From an uncultured Alphaproteobacteria bacterium (GTDB lineage: Bacteria; Pseudomonadota; Alphaproteobacteria; Rhizobiales; Ancalomicrobiaceae): a stretch of 64,000 nt of DNA. Within the stretch, counting starts at the first letter, position 1. Every line of letters begins with the position of its first letter. The DNA lies in assembly GCA_937892955.1 (NCBI GenBank), contig CALBKH010000084.1, forward strand, positions 62,001 through 126,000. Direction: 5' to 3'. Positions 30,832 through 39,800 of the stretch are shown here, piece after piece. The notes below the pieces were generated by a model. The model saw only the letters and a list, made by a program, of their open reading frames with translations. It made no database searches and had not been told where the DNA came from. A program made the position numbers and the translations under genes.

Positions 30832-31827
30832 ATGAACGACGAGCCCAAGGCCCCCGGCCGCCCCGCCTATCCGCCGGGCTACGACCCGGTCACCCACACC
30901 TACACCCCGCCGATCGGACCGGACGGCAAGCCGATCTACCCCGAGGGCTACGATCCGGTGACGCATCGCTACACCCCGCCCGGGCGTCCCGTGCCCGCGG
31001 CGGCCGGTGAGGCGGTCGACCCGGCCAAGTGCCCGGTCGACCACTCCCAGCATCCCTATCACACCGCCGAACCGTCCTACGCCGCCGACGGCTCGCGCCG
31101 CACCATGCTGGTGACCGGGGCGAGCCGCGGCATCGGCCATTCGATCGTCCGCAAATTCGCCGATCAGGGCTGGCGCATCATCACCATCTCGCGCCACGCC
31201 TTCGAGCGCACCCGCTGTCCGTGGGAGGCCGGCCCCGAGGACCACGTCCAGTGTGACCTCGCCGACCGCGAGCAGGTGCCGCTCGCCATCGTCGACATCA
31301 AGAACCGCATCGGCGGCGGCCCGCTCCACGCGCTGGTCAACAACGCCGGCATCTCGCCCAAGGGCCCGGCCGGCGAGCGGCTGAACTCGATCACCACGCC
31401 GATGTACACCTGGATGCAGGTGTTCCACGTCAACATGCTGGCGCCGATCCTGCTCGCCCGCGGCCTGTTCGACGAGCTGAAGCGCGGCCACGGCTCGATC
31501 GTCAACATCACCTCGGTGGTCGGCCATCGCGTCCACCCCTTCGCCGGCACGGCCTATGCGACGTCGAAGGCGGCGCTGACGTCGCTGACCCGCGAGATGG
31601 CGGCCGACTTCGCCCCCCACGGCATCCGCGTCAACGCCATCGCGCCGGGCGAGATCATCACCGACATCCTGTCGCCGGGGACGGAAGAGAAGTTCCTGCC
31701 GCTGATCCCGATGCGCCGGCTCGGGCGCCCCGAGGAAGTGGCCGAACTCGTCCATTTCCTCTGCTCCGAGGCCTCCTCCTACATCACCGGCGAGGAGATC
31801 AACATCAACGGCGGGCAGCTGCTGTGA
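30832..31827 (+). CDS. SDR-family oxidoreductase with an N-terminal tandem-repeat extension
   Basis: A 331-residue protein. Residues 91-331 are a classical short-chain dehydrogenase/reductase: TGASRGIG (95-102) for the cofactor, LVNNAGISP, Ser about 228 (ITSVVG), Tyr242-x3-Lys246 (YATSK), and ITGEEININGGQLL at the end. Residues 1-90 are unusual: two copies of a 23-residue unit built on YPxGYDPVTHxYTPP (from residues 13 and 36), then a Cys/His-containing piece (CPVDHSQHPYH). Ordinary SDRs of this type have about 250 residues. The substrate is not evident. The start at 30832 follows GGGAGA; the extension shows no signal peptide or membrane segment. Confidence 0.88.
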   Translation: MNDEPKAPGRPAYPPGYDPVTHTYTPPIGPDGKPIYPEGYDPVTHRYTPPGRPVPAAAGEAVDPAKCPVDHSQHPYHTAEPSYAADGSRRTMLVTGASRGIGHSIVRKFADQGWRIITISRHAFERTRCPWEAGPEDHVQCDLADREQVPLAIVDIKNRIGGGPLHALVNNAGISPKGPAGERLNSITTPMYTWMQVFHVNMLAPILLARGLFDELKRGHGSIVNITSVVGHRVHPFAGTAYATSKAALTSLTREMAADFAPHGIRVNAIAPGEIITDILSPGTEEKFLPLIPMRRLGRPEEVAELVHFLCSEASSYITGEEININGGQLL

Positions 31828-31964
31828 GAAGGTCGGGGGTTCGCCCCTCGGCCGAGATGAGCACCCCGAGAGATCCGGCCGAATCGCGGTTCGGCTTGGT
31901 TGCCGGGTGACCCCGCGCCCCTCCCCGGCTATCCTCGCTCGACCTCCTCACGACGCGAGTCCCC

Positions 31965-32747
31965 ATGAAGTTCGCCACCTGGAACATCAACGGCATCAAG
32001 GCCCGTATCGACACGCTTCTCGCCTGGCTCGAGGAGGCGCGGCCCGACGTCGTCGTGCTGCAGGAGATCAAGTCGGTCGACGAGGGCTTCCCGCTCGCCC
32101 CCTTCGAGCGGCTCGGCTACCACGTCGCCACCCACGGCCAGAAGGGCTTCAACGGCGTCGCCATCCTGTCGAAGCACCGGCTCGAGGACGTCGAGCGGGG
32201 CCTCCCCGGCGATCCGGACGACGCTCAGGCGCGTTTCATCGAGGCGGTGATCTCGGTGCCCTCCGGCGTCGTCCGCGTCGCCGGTCTCTACCTGCCCAAC
32301 GGCAACCCGATCGGCACGGATAAGTTCACCTACAAGCTGGGCTGGATGAAGCGGCTCGAGGCCCACGCGAAGGCTCGTCTCGCCCTCGAGGAGCCTTTCC
32401 TCCTGATGGGCGACTACAACGTCATCCCCGAGCCGCTCGACGCCCGGACGCCGAAGAACTGGCTCGGCGACGCGCTGTTCCAGCCGGAGAGCCGCGAGGC
32501 CTGGCGCCGCCTCCTCGGCCTCGGCCTCACCGATTGTCTGCGCGCCTCGACCGATGCCCAGGTCTTCACCTTCTGGGACTATCAGGCCGGCGCCTGGCAG
32601 AGGAACGAGGGCATCCGCATCGACCATGTGCTGGCGAGCCCGCAGGCCGCCGACCGGTTGAAGGGCGTCGGCGTCGACAAACACGTGCGCGGCTGGGACA
32701 AGCCCTCCGACCACGTGCCCGTCTGGGTGGAACTCGACGTCGGCTGA
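31965..32747 (+). CDS. xth: Exodeoxyribonuclease III
   Basis: A 260-residue Mg-dependent AP endonuclease/3'-5' exonuclease for base-excision repair. The start MKFATWNINGIKARI, metal-ligand Glu in VLQEIKS, YLPNGNP, catalytic GDYNVIPEPLD, RIDHVLAS and the final SDHVPVWVEL are all family signatures. The Shine-Dalgarno is poor, but the start is fixed by conservation. A GFA-family gene and the probable exoR are close by; xth near exoR is an arrangement I associate with rhizobia. Confidence 0.95.
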   Translation: MKFATWNINGIKARIDTLLAWLEEARPDVVVLQEIKSVDEGFPLAPFERLGYHVATHGQKGFNGVAILSKHRLEDVERGLPGDPDDAQARFIEAVISVPSGVVRVAGLYLPNGNPIGTDKFTYKLGWMKRLEAHAKARLALEEPFLLMGDYNVIPEPLDARTPKNWLGDALFQPESREAWRRLLGLGLTDCLRASTDAQVFTFWDYQAGAWQRNEGIRIDHVLASPQAADRLKGVGVDKHVRGWDKPSDHVPVWVELDVG

Positions 32748-32790
32748 GGCCGGGCGCCCCGAGGCTTTTGCCGACGATGAAGAGGTGCAC

Positions 32791-33267
32791 ATGGCGCGGG
32801 ATCGTATCGACGGCGGCTGTCTGTGCGGCGGGATCCGCTACCATCTCGCTCGCGTGCCGACCGACGTCGCCCATTGCCACTGCCGCATCTGCCGCCGCTC
32901 GGCGGGCGCGCCCTTCGTGACCTGGACGACGGTGGCGCGCGCCGATCTGACCGTCACCGGCGAGCTCAGCTGGTTCCGCTCCTCGACGCTGGCGAAACGC
33001 GGCTTCTGCCCGACCTGCGGCACCCAGCTGTTCTTCGCTCAGGAGGTCGTCGACGCGAAGGCCGACGCCGCCACCACCGCCCTCCCCCTCGCCGATGCGC
33101 CGCCGGCCGATCCGCGCGGCGCCGCGACCATCGACGTCACCGTCGCCTCGCTCGACGAACCCGACCGCGTCCGCCCGACCCGCAACATCTGGGTCGGCTC
33201 CCGCCTCGCCTTCCTGCACGGCTTCGACGCAGCCCTCCCCGACCACCCCGACGAGGGTGAATCGTAG
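32791..33267 (+). CDS. GFA-family (CENP-V/GFA domain) zinc protein
   Basis: A 158-residue protein with the zinc-binding cysteines of the glutathione-dependent formaldehyde-activating family: GGCLCGGIRYHL, CHCRICRRSAGAPF and FCPTCGTQLFF. Most members have no proven activity, and annotation as formaldehyde-activating is often not supported. The ATG at 32791 is preferred (GAAGAGG five bases upstream) to a GTG two codons earlier. Its TAG stop codon is the first part of a short repeat also found after the ATPase gene at 63073. Confidence 0.85.
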   Translation: MARDRIDGGCLCGGIRYHLARVPTDVAHCHCRICRRSAGAPFVTWTTVARADLTVTGELSWFRSSTLAKRGFCPTCGTQLFFAQEVVDAKADAATTALPLADAPPADPRGAATIDVTVASLDEPDRVRPTRNIWVGSRLAFLHGFDAALPDHPDEGES

Positions 33268-33294
33268 CGTGCGATGAGCGACGCGAATTGCACC
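33265..33294. repeat. Short hairpin repeat, copy 1, overlapping the GFA stop codon
   Basis: The sequence runs from the TAG stop through GTGCGATGAGCGACGCGA to TTGCACC. The ends (GTGC/GCAC) pair into a hairpin. A near-identical copy lies at 63073-63103, also starting at a TAG stop. Similar short repeats occur between genes in many proteobacteria. Confidence 0.8.
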
Positions 33295-33319
33295 GGTCGC
33301 CCCCCCGAGGGGCGACCGG
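33293..33319. terminator. Perfect hairpin after the GFA gene
   Basis: Eleven-base arms (33293-33303 and 33309-33319) with a five-base loop, 26 bases after the stop codon. No T-run follows, so termination on the + strand is uncertain. Confidence 0.5.
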
Positions 33320-33345
33320 CGCGATCCGCGCTCCGCCGGAAAACG

Positions 33346-33377
33346 AAAAAGGCCGGCGCGCCTCTCGGCGCCCGGCC
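33346..33377 (-). terminator. Intrinsic terminator of the exoR-like gene
   Basis: Read on the minus strand, a GGCCGGGCGCC arm pairs with GCGCGCCGGCC (one mismatch) and is followed by TTTTT. It lies about 34 bases beyond the stop codon of the Sel1-repeat gene. Confidence 0.8.
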
Positions 33378-33410
33378 TCCGGATGCGCAGGTCGGCTCGC
33401 GCCGAACCCG

Positions 33411-34382
33411 TCACTGATTTCCCGCTTTGGCGATCCAATCCTGCGCCTGGGCGACGCCGAGGCGGCGCTCCTGCTCGCTCGCCACCGAGAAGGCCTGCTC
33501 CTGGGCGTCGCGGATCCAGTCCTCGCTCACGGCGTGGGCGTTGGCGCGCGCCACCGTCAGCCACATCAGCCCCTGCGCCGGACGGCGCGGCATGTCGTCG
33601 TCGCCGGTGAACAGCAACTGTCCGAGCAGCGCCTGAGCGCCGACGTGACCCTTCTTGGCCGCCACCTTGAGCCAGCGCGCCGCCTGCTTGGGGTCGCGCT
33701 CCTTCGACGCGGCGTCGAGATAGAGGCGGCCGAGATTGAACTGGGCGTCGGCATCGCCGAAGTAGGAGGCGGCGTAGGTGTAGATCTCCCGCGCCTTCTG
33801 CACGTTCGGACGGATCGCGGTGTTCTCGACACCCTTGAGATAGTAGCCGCCGAGCGCCACGAAGGCCGAGGCGACGAAAGCCGACTGCGGGCTCGTCGGA
33901 CTGTCGTCGGCGTGGTTGTTGGCGACCTGATTGTAGAACTCGAAGGCCTTGGCGTCGTTCGCCGGCACACCGTCGCCGGTCTGATAGATGCGGCCGAGCT
34001 TCCACTGGGCGATCGGATGGCCGCTCTCCGCGGCGCGCTTGAGCTGCTCGATCGCCGCCTTGCGATCACCCTCGTAATAGAGGCGCGTCCCGGCGCGGAA
34101 GGCTTCGCTGGCGTTGATGGCGTTGCCGGCGACCGTCGGCCCGATCAGCTTCGGCGAGATCCCCGGCGGCAGCTGCGACAGCACCGGCGCGGGCGGCGCC
34201 GGGATGGCCGTCGGCGTCACCGGCAGCGGCGCCAGCGCCTGCACCGTCGGGATCAGCGGCTCGTCGTCCGCCACCCGGGCATTGGGATCGAGCGCCGACG
34301 CGGTGGTGGCCGACAAGGCCACGGCCGCGGTCAACAGACCGAAACGAAGGAACGTTCCACACCACATGACCGTTCTCGTCAT
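33411..34382 (-). CDS. exoR: Sel1-repeat periplasmic protein, probable ExoR
   Basis: A 323-residue exported protein. The signal peptide (about 1-30) ends near ATTASA. A proline-rich segment (about 45-75) follows, then about five Sel1-like helical repeats such as AAESGHPIAQWKLGRIYQTGDGV, ADAQFNLGRLYLDAA and GHVGAQALLGQLLF. The order of repeats, the ANNHADDSPTSPQSAFVASAFVALGGYYL block and the closeness to xth fit ExoR, the periplasmic inhibitor of the ExoS-ChvI two-component system that controls exopolysaccharide and motility in rhizobia. The start at 34382 is supported by GGGGAG nine bases upstream. The proline-rich part makes it longer than Sinorhizobium ExoR. Sel1 family is certain; ExoR is likely. 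Confidence 0.75.
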   Translation of the reverse strand: MTRTVMWCGTFLRFGLLTAAVALSATTASALDPNARVADDEPLIPTVQALAPLPVTPTAIPAPPAPVLSQLPPGISPKLIGPTVAGNAINASEAFRAGTRLYYEGDRKAAIEQLKRAAESGHPIAQWKLGRIYQTGDGVPANDAKAFEFYNQVANNHADDSPTSPQSAFVASAFVALGGYYLKGVENTAIRPNVQKAREIYTYAASYFGDADAQFNLGRLYLDAASKERDPKQAARWLKVAAKKGHVGAQALLGQLLFTGDDDMPRRPAQGLMWLTVARANAHAVSEDWIRDAQEQAFSVASEQERRLGVAQAQDWIAKAGNQ

Positions 34383-35019
34383 CGTCCCGAACTCCCCGTC
34401 GACGCGACGGCGCCTGCCGCCGACAGGCGACGGGCCACACGTGGAGGATCGTTCGGGCATCTCGTTCATGATCCGCCACCGCAAACCGGGCGTCGGCCGA
34501 TCCGAAACTGTTCGCCTCGTCTCCCCGCTGCACGGGGTCGAGGCTTTCATCATCAGGAGATAGGCGTCGTTTCCGGCGAAACTCGGGCCGGAAACGGGTC
34601 TTGTCTCGACAGCGGGCGACGAAGACGTCGACGGGTCGCACAACACGCCGGCCGGCCACACGGATCCCCGTACCGCCACCTCGACGATGTCGCGTCCCTT
34701 CGGCCGATCGACATCCACGCCACGCGTCTGCGAACCCAAGTCGGCTCTCCTCACCCTGCCCGGGATCCATCCCGGACGATCGCACGCTGGGTTCCATTTG
34801 TGACCGGAAAGCGGCGCGATCCCCCTGTCGAAAGCTCGGAGAAATTCATTGAAAATCGGTGTTGCAGTTTCGACACGGGAGTATCGCCGCACCTCCCGCC
34901 GCGACATGGTGAACGCCGCCTTCCCGATCTCCCATCGTCGATTGTGACGACGTCGCGTCAACCGACTGCTTTTCTACCGATGAGTGTGTGATCGACCGAT
35001 CGACCGGCAGCCCCCCCCG
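34383..35019. other. Gene-free region upstream of exoR
   Basis: About 640 bases with no gene I can support. Open frames exist, but their translations lack family features and vary by frame. The exoR promoter must be here. The part around 34840-34880 is clearly less GC-rich than the surroundings. Confidence 0.5.
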
Positions 35020-35023
35020 AAAA

Positions 35024-35056
35024 CGCACGAGGCCGGAGCTCGCGCCCCGGCCTCGT
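35024..35056 (-). terminator. Intrinsic terminator of valS
   Basis: On the minus strand CGAGGCCGG (35055-35047) pairs with CCGGCCTCG (35036-35028) across a ten-base loop and is followed by TGCGTTTTC. It lies 24 bases after the valS stop codon. Confidence 0.8.
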
Positions 35057-35079
35057 ACGATTCCGATGCGGAAGAGCAC

Positions 35080-37923
35080 TCACCCCAGGCGCGCCAGCGC
35101 CTCTTCGACCTTGGCGCGGCGGGCGACGTATTCCTCGCGCTTCTCGCGGTTCTCTTCCACGACCTCTTCCTTGGCCTTGGCCATGAACTGCGGGTTCGAG
35201 AACATCTTGTCGATGCGGCCGATCTCCTGGGTGGCCTTCTCGACCTCCTTCTCCAGGCGCTTGCGCTCGGCCGAGACGTCGATGACGCCCTCGAGCGGCA
35301 GGCACACCGTCGCCTCGTCGACGACGATCTGTGCCGAGGCCTTCGGCGCCGCGTCGGCGACCGAGATCTCCGAGATGCGGGCGAGCCGCAGGATCGCCGC
35401 CTCGTGGGTGGCGAGCCAGCCGCGGGTCTTCTCCGGGGCCCCGACCACCACCAGCGGGATCTGCGCCGCCGCCGGCACGTTCATCTCCGAGCGCACCGAG
35501 CGAATCTCGGTGATCATCCCGACCAGCCAGTCGATCTCGTCGGCGGCCTCCGAGTGGGTCACGCCGGTCCGCGGCCATTCGGTCAGCACCAGCAGGTCGG
35601 CGCGGCGGATGCCCGCCTCCTCCGCCGTCTTCGCCCACAGCTCTTCGGTGATGAAGGGCATGAAGGGATGAAGGAGCTTGAGGATCTCGTCGAGGACATG
35701 GGCGCAGGTCGCCCGGGTCTCGTCCTTGAGCGCCTGATCGTCGCCGAGGAAGATCGGCTTGGCGAGTTCGAGATACCAGTCGCAGAACGAGTTCCACACG
35801 AAGCGATAGGCCGCCCCCGCCGCGTCGTTGAAGCGATAGGCCTCGAGCGCCTGGGTGACGCCCTCGACTGCGCGGGCGAGTTCGGTGGCGATCCAGCGGT
35901 TGAGCGTGCCCTTCGCCGCAGCCGGCTCGAAGTCGGAGACGCAGACACAACCGTTCATCTCGGCGAAGCGGGCGGCGTTCCACAGCTTGGTCGCGAAGTT
36001 GCGATAGCCGGCGACCCGCGCCTTGGCGAGCTTGATGTCGCGGCCCTGCGCCGCCATGGCGGCCAGCGTGAAGCGCAGCGCATCGGCGCCGAACTCGTCG
36101 ATCAGGTCGAGCGGATCGATGACGTTGCCCTTCGACTTCGACATCTTCTGCCCCTTCTCGTCACGGACGAGGGCATGGATGTAGACGTCCTTGAAGGGGA
36201 TCACCGGGTTCCCGGCCTCGTCCTTCATGAAGTGCAGGCCCATCATCATCATCCGGGCGACCCAGAAGAAGATGATGTCGAAGCCGGTGACCAGCACCGA
36301 GGTCGGATAGTAGCGGGCGAGCTCCGGCGTCGCCTCGGGCCAACCGAGGGTGGAGAACGGCCACAGCGCCGAAGAGAACCACGTGTCGAGCACGTCCTCG
36401 TCGCGGGTGAGGAAACCCGCCGGCCCGTTCGCCCGGAGATCCGCCGCCTTGGCCGCGTCGATCATGCCGCGCGTCAGATAGTGCGGGATCGCCGCGTCGA
36501 GCGCCTCGGCCTCGTCGTGGGCGACGAACACCTCACCGTCCGGCCCGTACCACGCCGGGATCTGATGGCCCCACCACAGCTGGCGCGACACGCACCACGG
36601 CTGGATGTTCTCCATCCACTGGTAATAGGTGTTCTCCCAGTTCTTCGGCACGAAGGTGGTGCGGCCGTCGCGCACCGCGGCGATCGCCTCCTTGGCCAGC
36701 TCGCCGGCGTTGACGTACCACTGGTCGGTCAGGAACGGCTCGATCACCACGTGGGAGCGGTCGCCGTGCGGCACCGTGTGGGTGTTGGGCTCGATCTTGT
36801 CGAGGAGCCCGCGCCGCGCCATCGCCTCGACGACGTGCTTGCGCGCACTGTCGCGATCCTTGCCGTCGAGCAGCATCTCCAGCACCTGCGCGCCGAAGAC
36901 ATAGGCGACCGGGGTATCGGCCTCCTCGCCCTCCTTCGGCTCCGGCGCGCCGGAGAGCTCCTGTCCGTGGCCGGTGTCGGCCCAGAAGGCCTCGTTGCCG
37001 GAAAGCGCGATGTGCGCCTTGCGGTCGAGGACGTTGATCATCGCCAGGCCGTGGCGCTTGCCGACCTCGAAGTCGTTGAAGTCGTGCGCCGGGGTGATCT
37101 TCACCGCGCCGGTGCCCTTCTCGGGGTCCGAATATTCGTCGGCGACGATCGGAATGCGCCGGCCGACCAGCGGCAGGATGACGTACTTGCCGACGAGATC
37201 GGTGTAGCGCTCGTCGTCGGGATGGACCGCCACCGCCGTGTCGCCGAGCATCGTCTCGGGGCGCGTCGTCGCCACCGTGACGAAGCGGCCGGGCTCACTC
37301 TCGACCGGGTACTTGAAGTGCCAATAGGCGCCCTTGACCTCGACCTGCATCACCTCGAGATCGGAGATGGCGGTCTCGAAATGCGGGTCCCAGTTGACCA
37401 GCCGCTTGTCGCGGTAGATCAGCCCGGCCCGGTGCAGCTCGACGAAGACCTTGAGCACGGCCTCGGACAGGCCGGCGTCCATGGTGAAGCGCTCGCGCGA
37501 CCAGTCGCAGGACGCGCCCAGCCGCTTCAGCTGATTGACGATGGTGCCGCCCGATTCGGCCTTCCACGCCCAGACCTTCTCGAGGAACGCCTCGCGGCCG
37601 ATCTCGCGCCGGCCCGGCTCCTGGCGCTGCGCCATCTGGCGTTCGACCACCATCTGCGTGGCGATGCCCGCATGGTCGGTGCCCGGCTGCCACAGCACGT
37701 CCTTGCCGCGCATCCGCTCGAACCGCACCAACACGTCCTGCAGCGTGTTGTTGAGCGCATGGCCCATGTGCAGGGAGCCGGTGACGTTCGGCGGCGGGAT
37801 GACGATCGAATAGGGCGCGGCCCCCGGCTTCGCGCCGGCTCCGGCGGCGAAGGCTTTTCCCTCGTCCCAAGCGGCGGAGATGCGGGGTTCGACCGCGGCG
37901 GCCTCGTAGGTTTTTTCGAGCAT
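35080..37923 (-). CDS. valS: Valine-tRNA ligase
   Basis: A 947-residue class Ia synthetase. The HIGH signature is HMGH near residue 52 (PPPNVTGSLHMGHALNN) and KMSKS near 591 (GQKMSKSKGNVIDPLDL). The large editing (CP1) domain lies between them, with VATTRPETMLGDTAVAVHP. A C-terminal coiled coil (about 880-947: ERKRLEKEVEKATQEIGRID) is the tRNA-binding arm typical of ValRS. The neighbours popZ and tolC upstream are conserved around valS in alphaproteobacteria, with aqpZ inserted here. Confidence 0.97.
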   Translation of the reverse strand: MLEKTYEAAAVEPRISAAWDEGKAFAAGAGAKPGAAPYSIVIPPPNVTGSLHMGHALNNTLQDVLVRFERMRGKDVLWQPGTDHAGIATQMVVERQMAQRQEPGRREIGREAFLEKVWAWKAESGGTIVNQLKRLGASCDWSRERFTMDAGLSEAVLKVFVELHRAGLIYRDKRLVNWDPHFETAISDLEVMQVEVKGAYWHFKYPVESEPGRFVTVATTRPETMLGDTAVAVHPDDERYTDLVGKYVILPLVGRRIPIVADEYSDPEKGTGAVKITPAHDFNDFEVGKRHGLAMINVLDRKAHIALSGNEAFWADTGHGQELSGAPEPKEGEEADTPVAYVFGAQVLEMLLDGKDRDSARKHVVEAMARRGLLDKIEPNTHTVPHGDRSHVVIEPFLTDQWYVNAGELAKEAIAAVRDGRTTFVPKNWENTYYQWMENIQPWCVSRQLWWGHQIPAWYGPDGEVFVAHDEAEALDAAIPHYLTRGMIDAAKAADLRANGPAGFLTRDEDVLDTWFSSALWPFSTLGWPEATPELARYYPTSVLVTGFDIIFFWVARMMMMGLHFMKDEAGNPVIPFKDVYIHALVRDEKGQKMSKSKGNVIDPLDLIDEFGADALRFTLAAMAAQGRDIKLAKARVAGYRNFATKLWNAARFAEMNGCVCVSDFEPAAAKGTLNRWIATELARAVEGVTQALEAYRFNDAAGAAYRFVWNSFCDWYLELAKPIFLGDDQALKDETRATCAHVLDEILKLLHPFMPFITEELWAKTAEEAGIRRADLLVLTEWPRTGVTHSEAADEIDWLVGMITEIRSVRSEMNVPAAAQIPLVVVGAPEKTRGWLATHEAAILRLARISEISVADAAPKASAQIVVDEATVCLPLEGVIDVSAERKRLEKEVEKATQEIGRIDKMFSNPQFMAKAKEEVVEENREKREEYVARRAKVEEALARLG

Positions 37924-38038
37924 GACGGTTCCGGAACGCGATTTGGCCGGCGCTACGGCCGGCTCTGGGAGGTGCGCTCGTTGAACCTCGAGGGGCCGGG
38001 GGTGTCAACCTCGTCCGACCCCTCGAGAGACGCGGAAC

Positions 38039-38731
38039 TCAGGCTTTTTCGGCGAGCAGCGACTTGTGGATCACGCCGCCGATCAGACCGCCGACGATCG
38101 GCGCCACCCAGAACAGCCACAGCTGCTGGATCGCCCAGCCGCCGACGAACACCGCCGGTCCCATCGACCGCGCCGGATTGACCGAGGTGTTGGTCACCGG
38201 GATCGAGATCAGGTGGATCAACGTCAGGGCGAGGCCGATGGCGATCGGCGCGAAACCGGCCGGAACCCGCGCCTCGGTCGAGCCGAGGATGATCAGCAGG
38301 AAGACCGCGGTCAGCACCACTTCGATCACCAGCGCCGAGACGAGCCCGTAGCCGCCCGGCGAATGCTCGCCGTAGCCGTTGGAGGCGAAACCGCCGGCGA
38401 GCGAGAAGTCGGCCTTGCCCGAGGCGACGACGAAGAGCACCGCCGCGGCCGCGACCGCGCCGATCACCTGCGCCACGACATAAGGAACGAACTCGCTCCA
38501 CGAGAAGCGGCCGGCGATCGCCAGACCGGCGGAGACCGCCGGATTGAAATGGCCGCCCGAGACGGGGCCGAAGGCATAGGCGCCGGTCAGCACCGTCAGC
38601 CCGAAGGCCAGCGATACGCCGACGAAGCCGATGCCGAGCTGCGGGAAGGCGGCGGCCAACACCGCCGATCCGCAGCCGCCGAACACCAGCCAGAAAGTTC
38701 CGAGAAATTCCGCGATCAATTTGCGCGACAT
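38039..38731 (-). CDS. aqpZ: Aquaporin Z
   Basis: A 230-residue MIP-family channel with six membrane helices. Both pore motifs are intact: NPA at residues 63-65 ([11 protein letters not shown]) and NPAR at about 185 ([13 protein letters not shown]). The Arg after the second NPA and the narrow-pore residues fit a water channel rather than a glycerol facilitator. GGGGGA precedes the ATG. It sits between popZ and valS in the same direction, an unusual guest in that conserved neighbourhood. Confidence 0.95.
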   Translation of the reverse strand: MSRKLIAEFLGTFWLVFGGCGSAVLAAAFPQLGIGFVGVSLAFGLTVLTGAYAFGPVSGGHFNPAVSAGLAIAGRFSWSEFVPYVVAQVIGAVAAAAVLFVVASGKADFSLAGGFASNGYGEHSPGGYGLVSALVIEVVLTAVFLLIILGSTEARVPAGFAPIAIGLALTLIHLISIPVTNTSVNPARSMGPAVFVGGWAIQQLWLFWVAPIVGGLIGGVIHKSLLAEKA

Positions 38732-38951
38732 GGGGTCCCCCGCGACGATGCGGCGATCACGACAGTCCGGCGGACGTGGATCGCGACGCGTGACGCCATT
38801 CGATCACGCGCACGTTGCGTCGTGATTGCGTCGCGCGTTTCGTCGTCGTGTCGTCGTCGAGAGGGCGGACGTCGCCGAAGCATCGACGACCGATCGGCGC
38901 GGCCGACCGGGATCGTCTCGCCGGGCCCCTCGGCGCGCCGCGCAGGAGACG

Positions 38952-39641
38952 TCACCGACCGCGGGTGACGCGCTCGATCTCGGCCTTGACCAGCCGCTCG
39001 ACCATCGGCGGCAGGTTCTGGTCGAGCCACGCCTTGAGCATCGGCCGGAGCATGTCCTGGACGAGGTCCTCCAGGGTGCGGGCGTTACGGTTGAGCACGG
39101 TGAGGGCGAGATCGTTGAAGGCGGAGGAAACGAGCCCCTCGGTCGCCTGCGAGATCAACGGCGCGGCCTCCGGCGCCTCCGCGACGAAGGCCGGTTCGGG
39201 CCGCGGCGGCGGGGCCGGCGCGCGCACCGTCACCGGCGCGGGCTCGGGGCGCGGCGGCGGGGCGCGGACCGGTTCGGGCTCGGGCTCGGGCTCCATCTCG
39301 AACGTCGGTTCGGGATCCGGCTCGAACGCCGCTTCGGCGACCTCGGGCGCCTCGGCGGCGATGTCCTCGAAGGCGACGTCGGTCGCCTCGCCGAAGCCCT
39401 CGACCAGCGGCGGATCTTCCGGACCGATCTCCTCGGTCAGCTCCAACACGTCCTCTTCGTCTTCCTCGTCGTCGCCGGCGGAGGAGAAGAGTTTGTCGAG
39501 ATCATCCTCCGAGATGGTTTCGTCGAGCGCCGGCGCCTTCGCGGCCGCTCCTTTGGGAGCGGTCTCCTCGTCCGCGATGATCTTGCGGATCGAGGCCAGG
39601 ATCTCCTCCATCGAGGGTTCCTGAGCTTGCGCCTTGGCCAT
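38952..39641 (-). CDS. popZ: Polar organizing protein PopZ (DUF2497)
   Basis: A 229-residue, very acidic protein. It has the three parts of PopZ: an N-terminal helix EPSMEEILASIRKIIADEE that binds client proteins, a Pro/Glu-rich disordered middle (PEPEPEPV; repeated PPPRPEPA), and a C-terminal helical oligomerisation region, LEDLVQDMLRPMLKAWLDQN onward. In Caulobacter and relatives PopZ forms a polar matrix that anchors ParB-bound origins. The ATG at 39641 is chosen because GGAGG lies five bases before it; an upstream in-frame start would add a non-conserved 21-residue piece. valS follows downstream beyond aqpZ, as expected for popZ. Confidence 0.92.
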   Translation of the reverse strand: MAKAQAQEPSMEEILASIRKIIADEETAPKGAAAKAPALDETISEDDLDKLFSSAGDDEEDEEDVLELTEEIGPEDPPLVEGFGEATDVAFEDIAAEAPEVAEAAFEPDPEPTFEMEPEPEPEPVRAPPPRPEPAPVTVRAPAPPPRPEPAFVAEAPEAAPLISQATEGLVSSAFNDLALTVLNRNARTLEDLVQDMLRPMLKAWLDQNLPPMVERLVKAEIERVTRGR

Positions 39642-39671
39642 GACTTCCTCCGCCCCACGCCCGGATATGTC

Positions 39672-39702
39672 GAGGCCCCACCATCCAGGGGATGGGGGCC
39701 TC
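39672..39702. terminator. Imperfect hairpin between tolC and popZ
   Basis: GAGGCCC (39672-39678) pairs with GGGCCTC (39696-39702) and CCATCC (39681-39686) with GGATGG (39690-39695), leaving a small bulge and a three-base loop. No T-run is seen on either side, so its role is open. Confidence 0.4.
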
Positions 39703-39800
39703 ACGCGACACGGATACTATAGATGGGAAGTCGCCGGCCGGAAACGCATCGAACCAGCCCGGGCCGAGTTATCCCCGACGACGACGTGCGCAAGCCCCGA

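Noticed and set aside
34383..34961. A longer N-terminus for the Sel1/ExoR-like protein
   Set aside because: The start at 34382 has GGGGAG at the right distance and gives a proper signal peptide; the extra residues do not.
34984..38181. A 1065-codon + strand frame opposite valS
   Set aside because: It is the complement of a fully conserved ValRS; no motif supports a gene.
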